Origin: Myoxocephalus aenaeus
Taxonomy: Eukaryota; Chordata; Actinopteri; Perciformes; Cottidae
NCBI GenBank assembly: GCA_038501785.1
Contig: JBAMJR010000031.1
Location: forward strand, 14,787,501 to 14,851,500
Direction: 5' to 3'
Length of the DNA stretch: 64,000 nucleotides
The notes below the pieces were generated by a model. The model was given only the letters and a program-made list of their open reading frames with translations, had not been told where the DNA came from and made no database searches. The stretch's first letter is position 1, and each line of letters begins with the position of its first letter. A program made the translations under genes and the position numbers. Shown one piece after another: positions 22,304-34,408 of this stretch.

Positions 22304-25300
22304 ATGCTGCCCCTCGTCGCGTTGACCGTGCTCCTTGGCGCCGCCCTCGCTGCCCCCAGCCTGGACCCTCAGATGGACGAACACTGGGACCTGTGGAAGA
22401 GCTGGCACGGCAGGAAATATCACGAGGTAACGGATTGTTTAGCAAGCTGCGGCAGTCTGCAAATTACCACGACGACAACAACAACAACAACAAAATCTGA
22501 ATGATGATGTTTGTTTTGCAGAGGGAGGAGGGCTGGAGGAGAGCGGTGTGGGAGAAGAACCTGAAGAGGATCGAGATGCACAACCTGGAGCACTCCATGG
22601 GCTCACACACCTACCGCCTGGGCATGAACCACTTTGGGGACATGGTGAGACCTGATGTTTACTCACACACACACACACACACACACTCACACTCGAGTCT
22701 TGCATGGACACTCGTATCAGGGTCTTGAAGCCCAAAGAAAACATTATTTGATAGAAGGCAAAGTAAGACGAGTAAACTCTAGTGTAAATAGATGTTGGTT
22801 CCATTATAAACATTGTACATGTTCAATATACCATGTTGGAATGGTACAGGCTAAAAACAGAAATTCAACACCGGCTCGCCTCCTTTACCTGTCTTTCCGC
22901 AGACTAACGAGGAGTTCAGGCAGATCATGAACGGCTACAAGGGCAAAGCGGAGAGGAAGTTCACCGGGTCCCTGTTCATGGAGCCCAACTTCCTGGAGGC
23001 CCCGCGCTCTGTGGACTGGAGGGAAAAGGGCTACGTCACTCCCGTCAAGGACCAGGTAACAGCCGCTTTTCTTCCTCTTTTTGGTTAAAAAGTCATCTGA
23101 AGGGGAAGTGTATCCGTGAAATAAAAGAACGTCTCTTCTCTGTTTTTATAGTTACAATTGGGCGTGAGGTCCTAGTCTAGGGGGTTAAAGAAAATATTTG
23201 TTGAAAGAAACAACTTTTTAGGTTACAGTTTTGCAAACTTTGTTTTATGCAGGACGTAAGATATTTAGTTGGATATAACTATCATATAAAATAGGTATTT
23301 CAGAAACCACCCAATACTTAACTGAAATGTACCAGTTTGAGTCTTTTTATCGTCCCAAAAATGGACTTTAATGAAAGTAATACACAAAGTGGGTCAGCTG
23401 TTGTGTCGTTGTAAAGGCTGTGCGTCAACACGGCTCATATTCTGACCGCCACGTCGTTACAGGAGACACAACAGCTGGAGACGTTTGGTAAACACGACGT
23501 GCAACTTTTGAACTGTTGCAGATTTGCCTAAATGAAATAACGAGGGCGCTCTGTCCACCAAAGTAAATGTTTTGCTCGAACAGAAAGATAAGATGGCCAC
23601 TTGCAGGTTGTTTTTGTTATCTAGCTCCACACACACATGCACACACCCCTCCTCCTCCTCCTCCCTGAATGTACAGTCGGCTCAGCGGCGTCGTGCATTG
23701 ACACCCTGTAAGCTGAAACCAGTTGAACCAGGTCCGTCGTGTACATTAGAGCAAAGTGCCGGAGTGCAACTTCCACTTTACTTTTATTTATAGACGCAAA
23801 GGGCTTTCCATAGTCGGGGAGATGAGGAGCAATTATAAGATGCGGAGTGCAACAACAGGAAGAGTGGGCACGTCTGTCCAGAAGGTGATGGCATAAAATG
23901 TTTTTAAGGCAGGTTTAAAAAATAAATCAACTATCACAGAAGAAACAAAACCCACAAGTACGCTAAAGTTAAGAAAACTACCTCATTTCATTTTTTCCCC
24001 CTCAACATTGTTCGGGGGTTCAGAGTCACGTAAAAAGAGAGTAACGGCAACAAAATGGCCGAAGTCAAAGTGACACAAGAATATGAAAAAGTATAAATAT
24101 CAATCTGTGATTAAAAATACAAAAAAAACAGGTGACACTCGCGTCTGTAGATGAACCGTAATCCTTGAACGTGTCTCTCTCTCTCTCTCTCTCTCAGGCT
24201 CAGTGTGGTTCCTGCTGGGCCTTCAGCACCACCGGCTCTCTGGAGGGTCAGATCTTCAGGAAGACCGGCACGCTGGTGTCGCTGAGCGAGCAGAACCTGG
24301 TGGACTGCTCCCGGCCCGAGGGCAACGAGGGCTGCGACGGCGGTCTGATGGACCAGGCCTTCCAGTACGTCCAGGACAACCAGGGCCTGGACTCCGAAGT
24401 GTCTTATCCTTACTTGGGATCGGTGAGTGGACGAGTCAAGTGGAGAAAATCTCATTTTAAAGGCCGAAAATGGTCTTTGAATATAGTGACAGTCTCATGA
24501 CTTTAAGGTCAAATGAATGACATCTTTCCCAATATCACACGTGTGGAGTTAAAAAAAAAAAAACATTTAAGTTGAAAAGTTAATAAAAAATTTTTTAATA
24601 AAAGATGTCTTTTAAAGTCCAGAAATATATAAATTTTTACTGTCATCAAATTTGTCATTTTTGCTTTTTAAAATATAACTTGAAAGATAATCAAACTAGT
24701 TTAATTGTCGTCAGTTTGCAGACATTCTTTGATGGTTATGGAAGAAGCAGAACATCACCTTTTTTAATTCCTCATTGATCCGTGATCACACTATTTTGGC
24801 TTCAGGCCTGTCGGCGCCGTAACGTCCCGCTCACCCTCTTCGTCTCCTCCTCTTCCTCCTCCAGGACACCATGCCGTGTCACTACGACCCCTCCTTCAAC
24901 TCGGCCAACGACACCGGCTTCGTCGACGTGCCGGAGGGTAAGGAGCACGCGCTGATGAAGGCCGTGGCCTCCGTGGGACCCATTTCCGTCGCCATCGACG
25001 CCGGACACGAGTCTTTCCAGTTCTACCATTCAGGTGAGTTTGAGACACAAGCATCTGTGGGGGGTTTTTAAAGTTATTTTTTGCATTTTTATCTGTAACT
25101 AACTGGGGGGCTTTTTTTATTTTATTTTAGGAATCTACTTTGAGAAGGAGTGCAGCAGCACGGAGCTGGACCACGGTGTGCTGCTGGTGGGTTACGGCTT
25201 CGAGGGAGAAGATGTGGACGGGAAGAAATTCTGGATCGTGAAGAACAGGTCGGTGGAAACCGCTGAGTCTGCAGTATTTGTTGAAAATGTTTCCTTTTTT

Positions 25301-25447
25301 AAACTCTGCGGATTGTAATTAATTTGTTTCCTTTTGTCTTCTTGCAGCTGGAGTGAAAAGTGGGGAGACCAAGGCTACATCAAGATGGCCAAAGACAGAA
25401 AGAACCACTGTGGCATTGCCACGGCAGCCAGTTATCCTCTGGTCTGA
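22304..25447 (+). CDS. ctsl: Cathepsin L, lysosomal cysteine endopeptidase (complete)
   Basis: Papain-family (C1A) lysosomal protease. Coding exons: 22304-22426, 22522-22644, 22903-23055, 24198-24422, 24865-25033, 25131-25248 and 25348-25447 (TGA). They total 1011 nt, 336 residues; human CTSL has 333. The signal peptide is residues 1-17 (MLPLVALTVLLGAALAA). The I29 propeptide has an ERWNIN-type motif in exon 3 (E..R..W..N..I..N). The mature enzyme probably begins near APRSVDW. The oxyanion Gln and catalytic Cys are in QCGSCWAF, split by intron 4; catalytic His is in ELDHGVLLVGYG and Asn in WIVKNSW, split by the last intron. The N-glycosylation site NDT in SANDTGF matches the mammalian one. 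The start ATG opens the signal peptide 12 bases into exon 2. An ATTAAA polyadenylation signal lies at about 25743. Teleosts carry several ctsl paralogues, so the suffix (ctsla or other) is not decided; the position next to dapk1 matches the ancestral copy. Confidence 0.96.
22664..22685. repeat. (CA)n next to the ctsl exon 3 donor
   Basis: Short CA run starting 19 bases after the GT at 22645. Confidence 0.9.
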
Positions 25448-25943
25448 TGTCTGACCAGCTCCACCTTTTTAGTTTTTATTTTAATTGCAATAGTTTGGAT
25501 GAAAGCGACGGACGACGTCGACGGGAGATTGTACGATGTTTTATGAGGAGAAACACTGTTGTTTTTAGGGAAATGGCGCCATTCTGTGTTTGGCTGGTTT
25601 TCTGCCACTTTATTTTGTCTGAAAACATTTTAGTCTCGTGTTTTATTCTTTGTAAATATGCATCTGCTACTTGGTAAGTGATAAATTAACACTTGCTTCG
25701 GTCATTGTAAATGATTCTTGATTTCTACTTTTACTGTGATCCATTAAAGTTGTGAAACACTAGTTTTGGTGTTTTGGACTTTTTAAAGCTTCTTGATGTG
25801 CTTTTGACGGTTTCTTAAGATTTTTACAAAATGTCAATTTAAGGTTTTGTTTTCTCAGTGCATAAAGTAATGGTTCAGTTGTATGTCTATTACATAGGAA
25901 TAGGAACAAATTACAAGCTCAAACTTGTATTTAAGTTTTAAAA

Positions 25944-25951
<8 letters not shown>

Positions 25952-25985
<34 letters not shown>
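25952..25985. repeat. (TA)n microsatellite
   Basis: TA run in the ctsl-fbp2 gap. Confidence 0.9.
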
Positions 25986-25987
<2 letters not shown>

Positions 25988-26040
25988 CACACACTTAGAA
26001 ATGTAAGGAAAGCTGCAGAAGACACACTCCTGATGATCAC

Positions 26041-26169
26041 AAATTAAAACATGTTAATTAAGTATCAATTTGTCATTGTATACAACCATAGGAAAATATT
26101 GTGGAATTTATATTATATTAAATTGCAAAACGATCTAAACAAAATTCTGGCCATCCCGTAGAAACATTT
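26041..26169. repeat. Duplicate of the fbp2 3' UTR segment
   Basis: From AAATTAAAACATGT to CTGGCCATCCCGTAGAAACAT it matches 27672-27800 with few changes and small indels. The second copy lies directly past the fbp2 stop codon (27819, minus strand), i.e. in its 3' UTR. This copy stands alone 1.6 kb away in the ctsl-fbp2 gap, same orientation. Confidence 0.8.
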
Positions 26170-26997
26170 GCACATACATACATACTATCCCCTTAAGTTT
26201 TTGTTTTTTAAACTATCCGGTTTCTCAATCCGATCATTGACAAATTTAGAGATCAATGTCAAGACAAAATATTTTCAGCAGTTATAAATCAACAGATTTG
26301 ACCACAGAATGAGTTCTAGGAAATGTCGGGTTTAATGTTGGTATTCGGAGCACTGACTGGGGCTCCGGCACGTTGATAATCCAACATGCTGCTTTGACGT
26401 GGAGAGCAGACACTTGGGTCACATGGTTTCATGTGAACGCAGCTGTGCTCCCTGACGTCTGGTACTGGCATCCGATGGGATTATTGATTCTGTAACAATG
26501 CAGCTGATTCATAAGGAAAGCGAGTCGGTCCTTTACTGCAGCAGAGTCATGAAGCCACGAGGCGTTAAAGGGCTGCAGCTATTGGTACCTGTCGGTTAAT
26601 ATGAACCAAATTATGATTAACTGATCATTAAGTCGATAAAACGTCTGTGGTGACTTTCTCTAATGTCTTGTTTTGTCTGTTAGATTATTGATATATTTTC
26701 TTTAATCATTTATGTACTAGCAGATGCACTGAATTTCAATAATACTGCTTAACTTCTCCCTAATCAGTAATTAAAGGGCAAAGAGAATACAAAATATTTG
26801 GGCACAACACTTTTGAAAGGTTATGAGTTTGTCAACAAATTAACTAGAAAGTGCATTAAATGTAATAAAGCACAAAGGCACTGCAGAGCCTGAAATCTGA
26901 ACTCTTTGATTCTGTTAATTAAAAGTGTAGAGAGTGAAGTTTCATATTAAGGCCTCAATAATTATAATCCAATAAATATAATTTACTGAAATGGATC

Positions 26998-27155
26998 ATT
27001 TAGCAAATTGAGTACTTTCGGTACTATTTCTTTTAATGTTAATACCTTTTTACTGAAATAACGTAGGCAGTTCTTTTACTTGAACCAGAGTACTTTTACA
27101 CTGGAGTATTGCTACTTGTACTTAAATAAAACCTCTGAATACATCCTCCCATACT
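26998..27155. repeat. Copy of the AAGTACATTTACT repeat family
   Basis: Diverged: TTGAGTACTTTCGGTACTAT ... GAGTACTTTTACACTGGAGTA, ctsl-fbp2 intergenic. Confidence 0.45.
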
Positions 27156-27269
27156 GTTAAAGCCTAATGAAGCTTTCTTTCTTCTTTTGTTGTTTTCAGT
27201 CAGATGTGACCTGCTGACTGACCCGAATCACAGTATTACAAGTGTCTGTACAGTAAAGCCGGTCAGGGC

Positions 27270-27333
<64 letters not shown>
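27270..27333. repeat. (GT)n microsatellite
   Basis: GT run in the ctsl-fbp2 gap, about 250 bases past the fbp2 polyadenylation signal. Confidence 0.95.
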
Positions 27334-27335
<2 letters not shown>

Positions 27336-27579
27336 CATATGTACTGCACCTCTGAGGTCAGTCCAGGCTGATATGCAGAACAAACAGTGAGAGTAGCTGT
27401 AACACTGTTACGCAACCTAAGAATAAAGAGGGAGGAGCGAGTGATTATAGAAACACACACGTTGTCTCAGTGTGTTTGGGTTTCATAATCCAAAATGTTG
27501 AGATTCCGACGCTGCTCCAAAACAATAAAGGTGAATAGAAATTCATTTATTTGTGTTCAAATCTGCGAAAAATGACATG

Positions 27580-27818
27580 AACAGAAACAATATCCTGGTT
27601 TATTGCAGAGACACTGAGGTCATGCTCACGGTAATCTTTCTGTGAATTCAGAAATACAGCAGAAATGTACAAATTAAAACATGTCATGATCAATTTGGCA
27701 TTGTATACAACCATAGCAAAATATTGTTGAATTTATATTATTATATTAAATTGCAAAACAACGATCTAAACAAAACTCTGGCCATCCCGTAGAAACATTA
27801 GCAGAATCCTGAGGTGAA
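27580..27818 (-). other. fbp2: fbp2 3' UTR
   Basis: From the stop codon (27819) down to an AATAAA on the minus strand (27604-27599). It contains the second copy of the duplicated 130-bp segment (27672-27800). Confidence 0.65.
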
Positions 27819-30800
27819 CTACGGGTACTTCTTGACGAAGGTCAGGTACTCGTTGACGTCCTCAGAAGAGCCGACCACGAAGGGCACCCGCTGGTGGAGC
27901 GTCTCTGGCTGGACGTCCAGCACCCTCTGGGTGCCGGTGGTGGCCACGCCTCCTGCCTGCTCGATGAGGAAGGCTATGGGGTTGCACTCGTACAGCAACC
28001 GCAGCTTTGGGGGGACAATGTAAAGAAAAAGTTACAGGAAGACACACAAATTAAATATATAACTAGGATCGTTGTGACTTTTCTTTTTCAGACAAGACTT
28101 TGTAACAGCACAAAAAGTTTATATTTGTCAAAAGATGGTGTTTTGAGCCATTTTCAACCATTAAATTAAGATTTTCTTTTCTATAAATTTGTAAAGAAAT
28201 GACAATATTACCGCCAGCATTGACAGTACAGTCCTATCATTCAGTTCATTACTTAGAAAGCATGTTATAGTGAGAAACTACTCTTTAACTTCATGGGGCT
28301 TCAACAGAGGTGAAAGTAGATTTTGTTTCTGTTTATTCACTAAAATATTTATTTAAAAAAACTGATGAAACAAGGAAACAAAAGAGAAACCCCCTTTTTG
28401 AATTGCCACTGTTTTTAAAATGTGCTTTATAAATGAACCTCCTTGCCTTTATGTCCATTATGTCACAACGTGCAGTTAAAGGTCAGTGACAATCTGTACG
28501 CTTCAATGTTTTCAGGATCTTTGAGGACAAAGAATCCACAACACTTACGAAGGTCAAAACCTTTGTGAGAGACGTAAATAAAGACGGTATGGATCACAGC
28601 TGGGTGAAAGGAAACGGGTGAGAGGTTGTTGTTGTTGTTTATGTTTTACGAGCAGCCTCGACTGTCTCTGAGCTTAATCTGTCAGGAGAGAAGGCCCTCC
28701 AGCCTCAGGTTACAGGCCTGCAACGCCTCCCGAACAGTTTGTCTTCCAGGGTGTGGGTTACATCTGGGCGACCAGTTGTTGCTGTGTGGCTTCATGATCA
28801 GAGCGGCTCTCTGGACTCCCAAGCTTATATGATTTGTTTAGATCCGATAGCGGATCTCGTCATTGTTGGGCTGCAACACAAATACAGACTGAGGCACGTT
28901 GTGTAACCTGGTGACTCGGCTACAACTGGTTCACTAGTAATACAAGTTCACACTGGTTTCATAGCTTTCTTAAGGTGTGGCTTTTATTTCGGCATAACGG
29001 TTTTTGGGGTTTGGCGTCTAATGTTGTTGAGCCAAAGTTTTATTCACACGGTGGAGTGACAATTATTATTTTGAGTCTTTGAAGACAATTTAGTGAATTC
29101 TTTGTTTATAGATTATCTATTTCTCCCGTAAAAATGTTCTACTTCAAAATATCTCTTCTTATTTTACTCGTATTCAACTGTGTGAGGTATAGAGTTCAAC
29201 AGGCGTGCATATTTTTGGAGGCTAACCCAGAAGTTAGCATCGCACCGGTTTCCTCGACAAAAAGCAAATGGGTATTTTTCTCTTTGGATTATTGCAGAAA
29301 ATAAATAAAACGTGTGTGTTATACTTTGTTCAACAAGATAATCTTCACAAATAAAAACCCTTTTTTTTTAATGATTTTTGAAGTGGGACTGCAATCACCA
29401 GAAGTAAAATGCTAACGTAAGGCTGTAAACAAACTACACCACGCTCACATGACGTCACGTCACCACTACATATATCGAGTGCTGCAGGAACGAGTCCTAT
29501 AACACCAGGAAATGAGTCAGCATGTTCCCTCATCTCAAAAATCAACAGGTTTTTTTAATGGGTTTTTGGTTAGATGCCTGAAATAAGGTCTAGGTCAGTG
29601 GTTTTCAACCACTGTGCCGTGGCACACCAGTGTGCCGTGAGAGATAGTCAGGTGTGCCGTGGGAAAATGTCCAATTTCACTTAGTTGCTGCAAATAATTT
29701 TCCATTGTTGAGTGTCTGAGCCTGCAATATATAGTGGCTGGCCTAGTAATTAAATACTCTTCCATGTCAGTATGTAGCACAATAATTACCTACCTACTGT
29801 ATTATGCTACAATGTGACATTTTGTAACTTTTTGGGTTGTTGGTGTGCCGCGTGATTTTTTTATTGTAGAAAATGTGCGGCGGCTCAAAAAAGGTTGAAA
29901 AACACTCGTCTAGGTAATACATTTTAAAGTTTTACCCCTAGTAGATACTTCTCTTGGGAATTTTGAAGTTTTTACGCGTCTTAAAAAAGGGCTAAATGAG
30001 ACGACAAAACATCGTCAAGCCGACTCTTCTGTCTTTAGCTTAGTAGCGGTGACGTGAAGTCATGTGACCATGGATATATTTAGCCTTAGGGACAAGGTCA
30101 AGCTGATACTTCCTTCAAAAAAGTGCACTGACGACCAGACGAACTTCGCACGTCAGGCTCACGACTGCAGAAGCAGAAGCACGGTCACGTGACTTCACGT
30201 CACCACCGCTAAGCTAAAGACAGAAGAGTCGGCGTGATGATGTTTTGTCGTCTCATTTATCCACTTGTTTAAGACACGTAGGTATCTAATTAATCTATTA
30301 AGCTTGTGTTAAACCAGGCATCTATGTTATTTCAGGCATCTAACCAAAAACCCATTAAAATACCTGTTGATTTTTGAGACGAGGAAACCGGACATGCAAA
30401 AATGCTGACTCATTTCCTGGTGTCAGGACTCATTCCTGCAGCACTCTGTGGTGGTCTGCACCCTATCTGTGACCGGCCCAGACAAATATTTGATCATATT
30501 TGAATATTCTGACAGTTTGACAATTGTGGCAGTGGCAACATGTCTTTCTCAGAGGTCAGAGGTTACCTTTCCCTGGGGGCTCTTCTCGTTGGCGGGGTAC
30601 ATGAAGATCCCTCCGTAGGCGATGGTGCGGTGAACATCCGAGACCATAGAGCCCACGTAACGAGCCCCGTAGGGAGCGCTGCCATCCTGCAGGGGGCGTA
30701 ACAGTGCATATTAGTGGGTGTAGTGAAGAATGTGTATCTCATGTTTGTTGAATGATTTTTGTGCTGCTCCAAGACTTCATTTTAAGGGTCCCACAAGTCC

Positions 30801-31785
30801 AATGGTGGAAGACGTACTCAGATATTGTATTTAAGGTTCTATTCGTAACAGTTAATATGAATGATTGGATTTCTCTGTAAGCGGACGCGGGACGGTTTTG
30901 GCGGTAAAATACAAAAGGAATGTGACGTTGATCTACAGCGGCAACAGTGTTTAGCTAACGTAGCAAAATACTGTCTTGAGTGGATAAACTTAGCTAATTC
31001 CTGCAGACTCCCATGGCTGATGTGACAGATAAATATACAAAGCAAAGATGTGTAACTCGCTAACTGTAACTTGAGCTAAGCTAGTAGTTAGCCAGCTAGC
31101 TGTATCCTGGTTGCATTTTTACATCTAAATTAAAACCTAAACTAGAAAGCATCATTCTGATCCAGTCAAAGCCTTTTTTTTTATTTATTTTTTAAGATAT
31201 GCAAAAGCCTTTCTTACTCTGTTGACAAAACAAACTGACTTAATCACACTCTGAGATCAAATGTAATAGGAGGAATCACTTACAAAGCACCGTTTTGTGA
31301 AGTTATTTCGGATTTTTGTGACATTTTCCATAAATTGTTATTGTTATGTTATTGTTGTTTGTTGTTTTAAAGTGTCTAGAGTTCAAAATGAACATATTGT
31401 TGTCCTACATTGTTGTAAGGACATAATACAATATAGTAAAAAAAAAAATGTAATATATGAACAGGTCAGTCACTCAGAAAAAAGCTAGTCAAACAACAAC
31501 AGACGGGTCGAAAGTCCGTCTGCAGCAGCTGCATACATTAATCCAGCTGCGTTACATAAACTGACAAAAACAAGCTGTGCTTGTGGGTCTTTCATGATTT
31601 AAACAGCTACTCTAATGCATTTCATCCACACTTTAATGCTCAATGCGCCAAACTCCTAAAACAAGTACTTTAAACTAAACGAAAACTTCTTCCTCAAAGC
31701 AGAACGTGAGCTTCGAGTTCAGACCGGCTCAACGTGACGCACAGTCATGTGCTGCTGAGTCACTTCCCAGTCATCCTGAGGGAGT

Positions 31786-31862
<77 letters not shown>

Positions 31863-34310
31863 ATAGTATTTCCCAAAACAGACCCTCCCACACTTTAAGA
31901 AAGCACATCCACCTGGCAGCAGTTGAGCCAGCGTGAAATGTCCTAAAATAAAGGAGAAGAGAATGCAAAAAGAAAAAGAGAGTGGGAAAGTTGTCTATGA
32001 AAATGTTCCTGTCCTAAAGGTCCTAAAGGTTAATTGCCGCTGACAAGAGAAGAACATTCTTTAAGTTTCAGTATTAGACTCCCATCCAGTGTTAAAATGC
32101 TTTTCGTCTCCTAATTGAACATGTTGTACTTTTTTGATACAAAATAATCAGATTTAACTTCTTGGTTTAGGACGTAATGACAAATACTCCTGGAATAGTC
32201 AGAAATATCAGTTATTATTATCATCTTTTCCTGATTTTCCTGACTTTCATTTTGAAAGTAATCCAGAGTTTTGTTAAGAGAACGCCTGCTGAGAGGATTT
32301 AATACTGAGGTGCAGATGTAAAGACTCCATCTTTAAACTACATTCTAACTTCTCTGTGAGTCTTTTCGGCAACATTTGCGTTTGCAGGTCGACCCTGTGA
32401 GACAAGTGTTTGCCATTTCGACACACGGCAGAGAGCAACGGTGTTGTTTACTGCTGAATCGTGCTGAGTCATGATGCTCGAGTAAAGTGTCACAGGACGA
32501 TGAGTGTTCACCAATGGTAAGTGGTAGAAGACATTAGTCGACGCATTTTCTATTTCCACTTCTAAAATACTACATGACAATCTATCATAGGACGCTAAAA
32601 CTGACACTTAACATTCAGCAGGTCTTTAAGAAAAGATGACCGCGGGACAATGTGTGGGTTGTTATACAGTATATAAAATAAACTGAATTGAATACACTTT
32701 GAGCTGCAGTTTGGGTATGAAAGCGTCTATATAATAATGCCACTGTTATGCGCAAACATTATATTAACTTTAATACCATAAAAAGCAATGCATGTTTATT
32801 TGTAGATCTCCTTTAAACCACGATTCAAAGTGCTTTATGTAAGAAACAAAAGATTAAAAAGAAGCATGAGGATATAAAATGACAAAATAGGATCTCAAAG
32901 AGTCAAATAGTGGATTAATGCTGCAAGAGTGGTTTGGGGATGTTTTGATACTTTTATTTACTTTATTTTCTCTTACGTTAGCACAGCTGCTGCACTCAAA
33001 CTAACCTTTCAGAGGTCACAGGCCGTGTTTGAGAATCCAAATACAGACTTTAAGTGGCCTTTTCCTCTAAAACAGGTCAACTGAGGCTGTATGAATGAGA
33101 ATCTAATAAAAAATATTGGAACTGTTGTCGAGAAGAAGCCTCAGGGTACAAGGTCAAGCTGACATTTCCTTTAAAAAAAAAGTGCACCGACGACCAGACG
33201 AACTTTGCATGTCAGGTTCGCGATTGCAGAAGTGCTGAGTGGAGATCAGAGTTTCCAGATGAGAGGCTGCAGCAGTTTCCTGAGGAACACGACGTTCCCC
33301 GCAGTAAACTGTGTCGCCATCCTGCCGCTCAGCTGACCGGGCCTCACGCCGTCTGAACCCACGCGTCACGCTCCACCCAGGTATCACATGTTTGTGGGTC
33401 AGACCGGCTACCGACTGTGGTACCCGGCTGCATGTAGCATCTTCTATCATCAATAAATTATTTTGAATTGACTCGATATGTGGTGTTTGTTCCGGAAATA
33501 AAGCCCAACGACACATTTATGTTGGTAATTTTGTAAAATTTTAAATATTATATAGGTGGAGGCTTCAAATAAGCACAGTTGGCTTTTTGTCTCTTCCTGC
33601 ACTGTGATATTCATTTTTTTTTTTCTGTTATGATTTTTTTGTTTTATTGTTTGAATTGTGCAAAAAATAAATAAATAAAAATAAACTGCGTCTGAAGTTG
33701 CTCTCATGACTTTCTGCCACTTTCATTTGGACTAAACGTGTAAAAACAGTCAGCTGTTGCTCAGTCGAGCTGCAGTGAACCAGCTGCCAACCAGATGCAT
33801 TATTTATTCGGTACACAATACTTGGAAGAGATGCTTGTACATTGACACTTGTTTTAACTTCTCTTTAAATTCTCTTCATGTTTGTTCCAAACCTGGTTCA
33901 GAATCACTTCTTCAGTAGTGAAAATAATTTTCATGCACACATAAAATACCTCTCCTCTCTCATACCCCCAATTAATCAAACACTGTACCTCATTAACCCA
34001 ACAATTATGATTAAAAAGAAATACAATAAAATTAAAGGAAGGTAAGAAAAGAAGAAAAAAAAAAGAGAGTTCTGTCATCGCCTGTATTAATGAAGACCCG
34101 GGCAACCAGACGTTGACTTGAGTTTTGTGCAAATTATTTCACTTTTCACGATGAAATGAACGTGTGTGAAAAGGAAATTATTTTTAGCTAAAAAAAAGAA
34201 GAAGCTGAAAGCGACAATATCTCAGAGGAAGAGTGTAAAAGTTTTAAATGACATTGTTTCAGCTCTTGAGAAACATTTTAAGAACTCCAATCTGTTGACA
34301 TTCTTTAACA

Positions 34311-34408
<98 letters not shown>

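Larger units (their letters stand above)
25766..27579. other. Intergenic between ctsl and fbp2
   Basis: Convergent gene ends. Holds the fbp2 3' UTR duplicate, a TA run, a GT run and a dispersed repeat; no gene seen. Confidence 0.6.
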
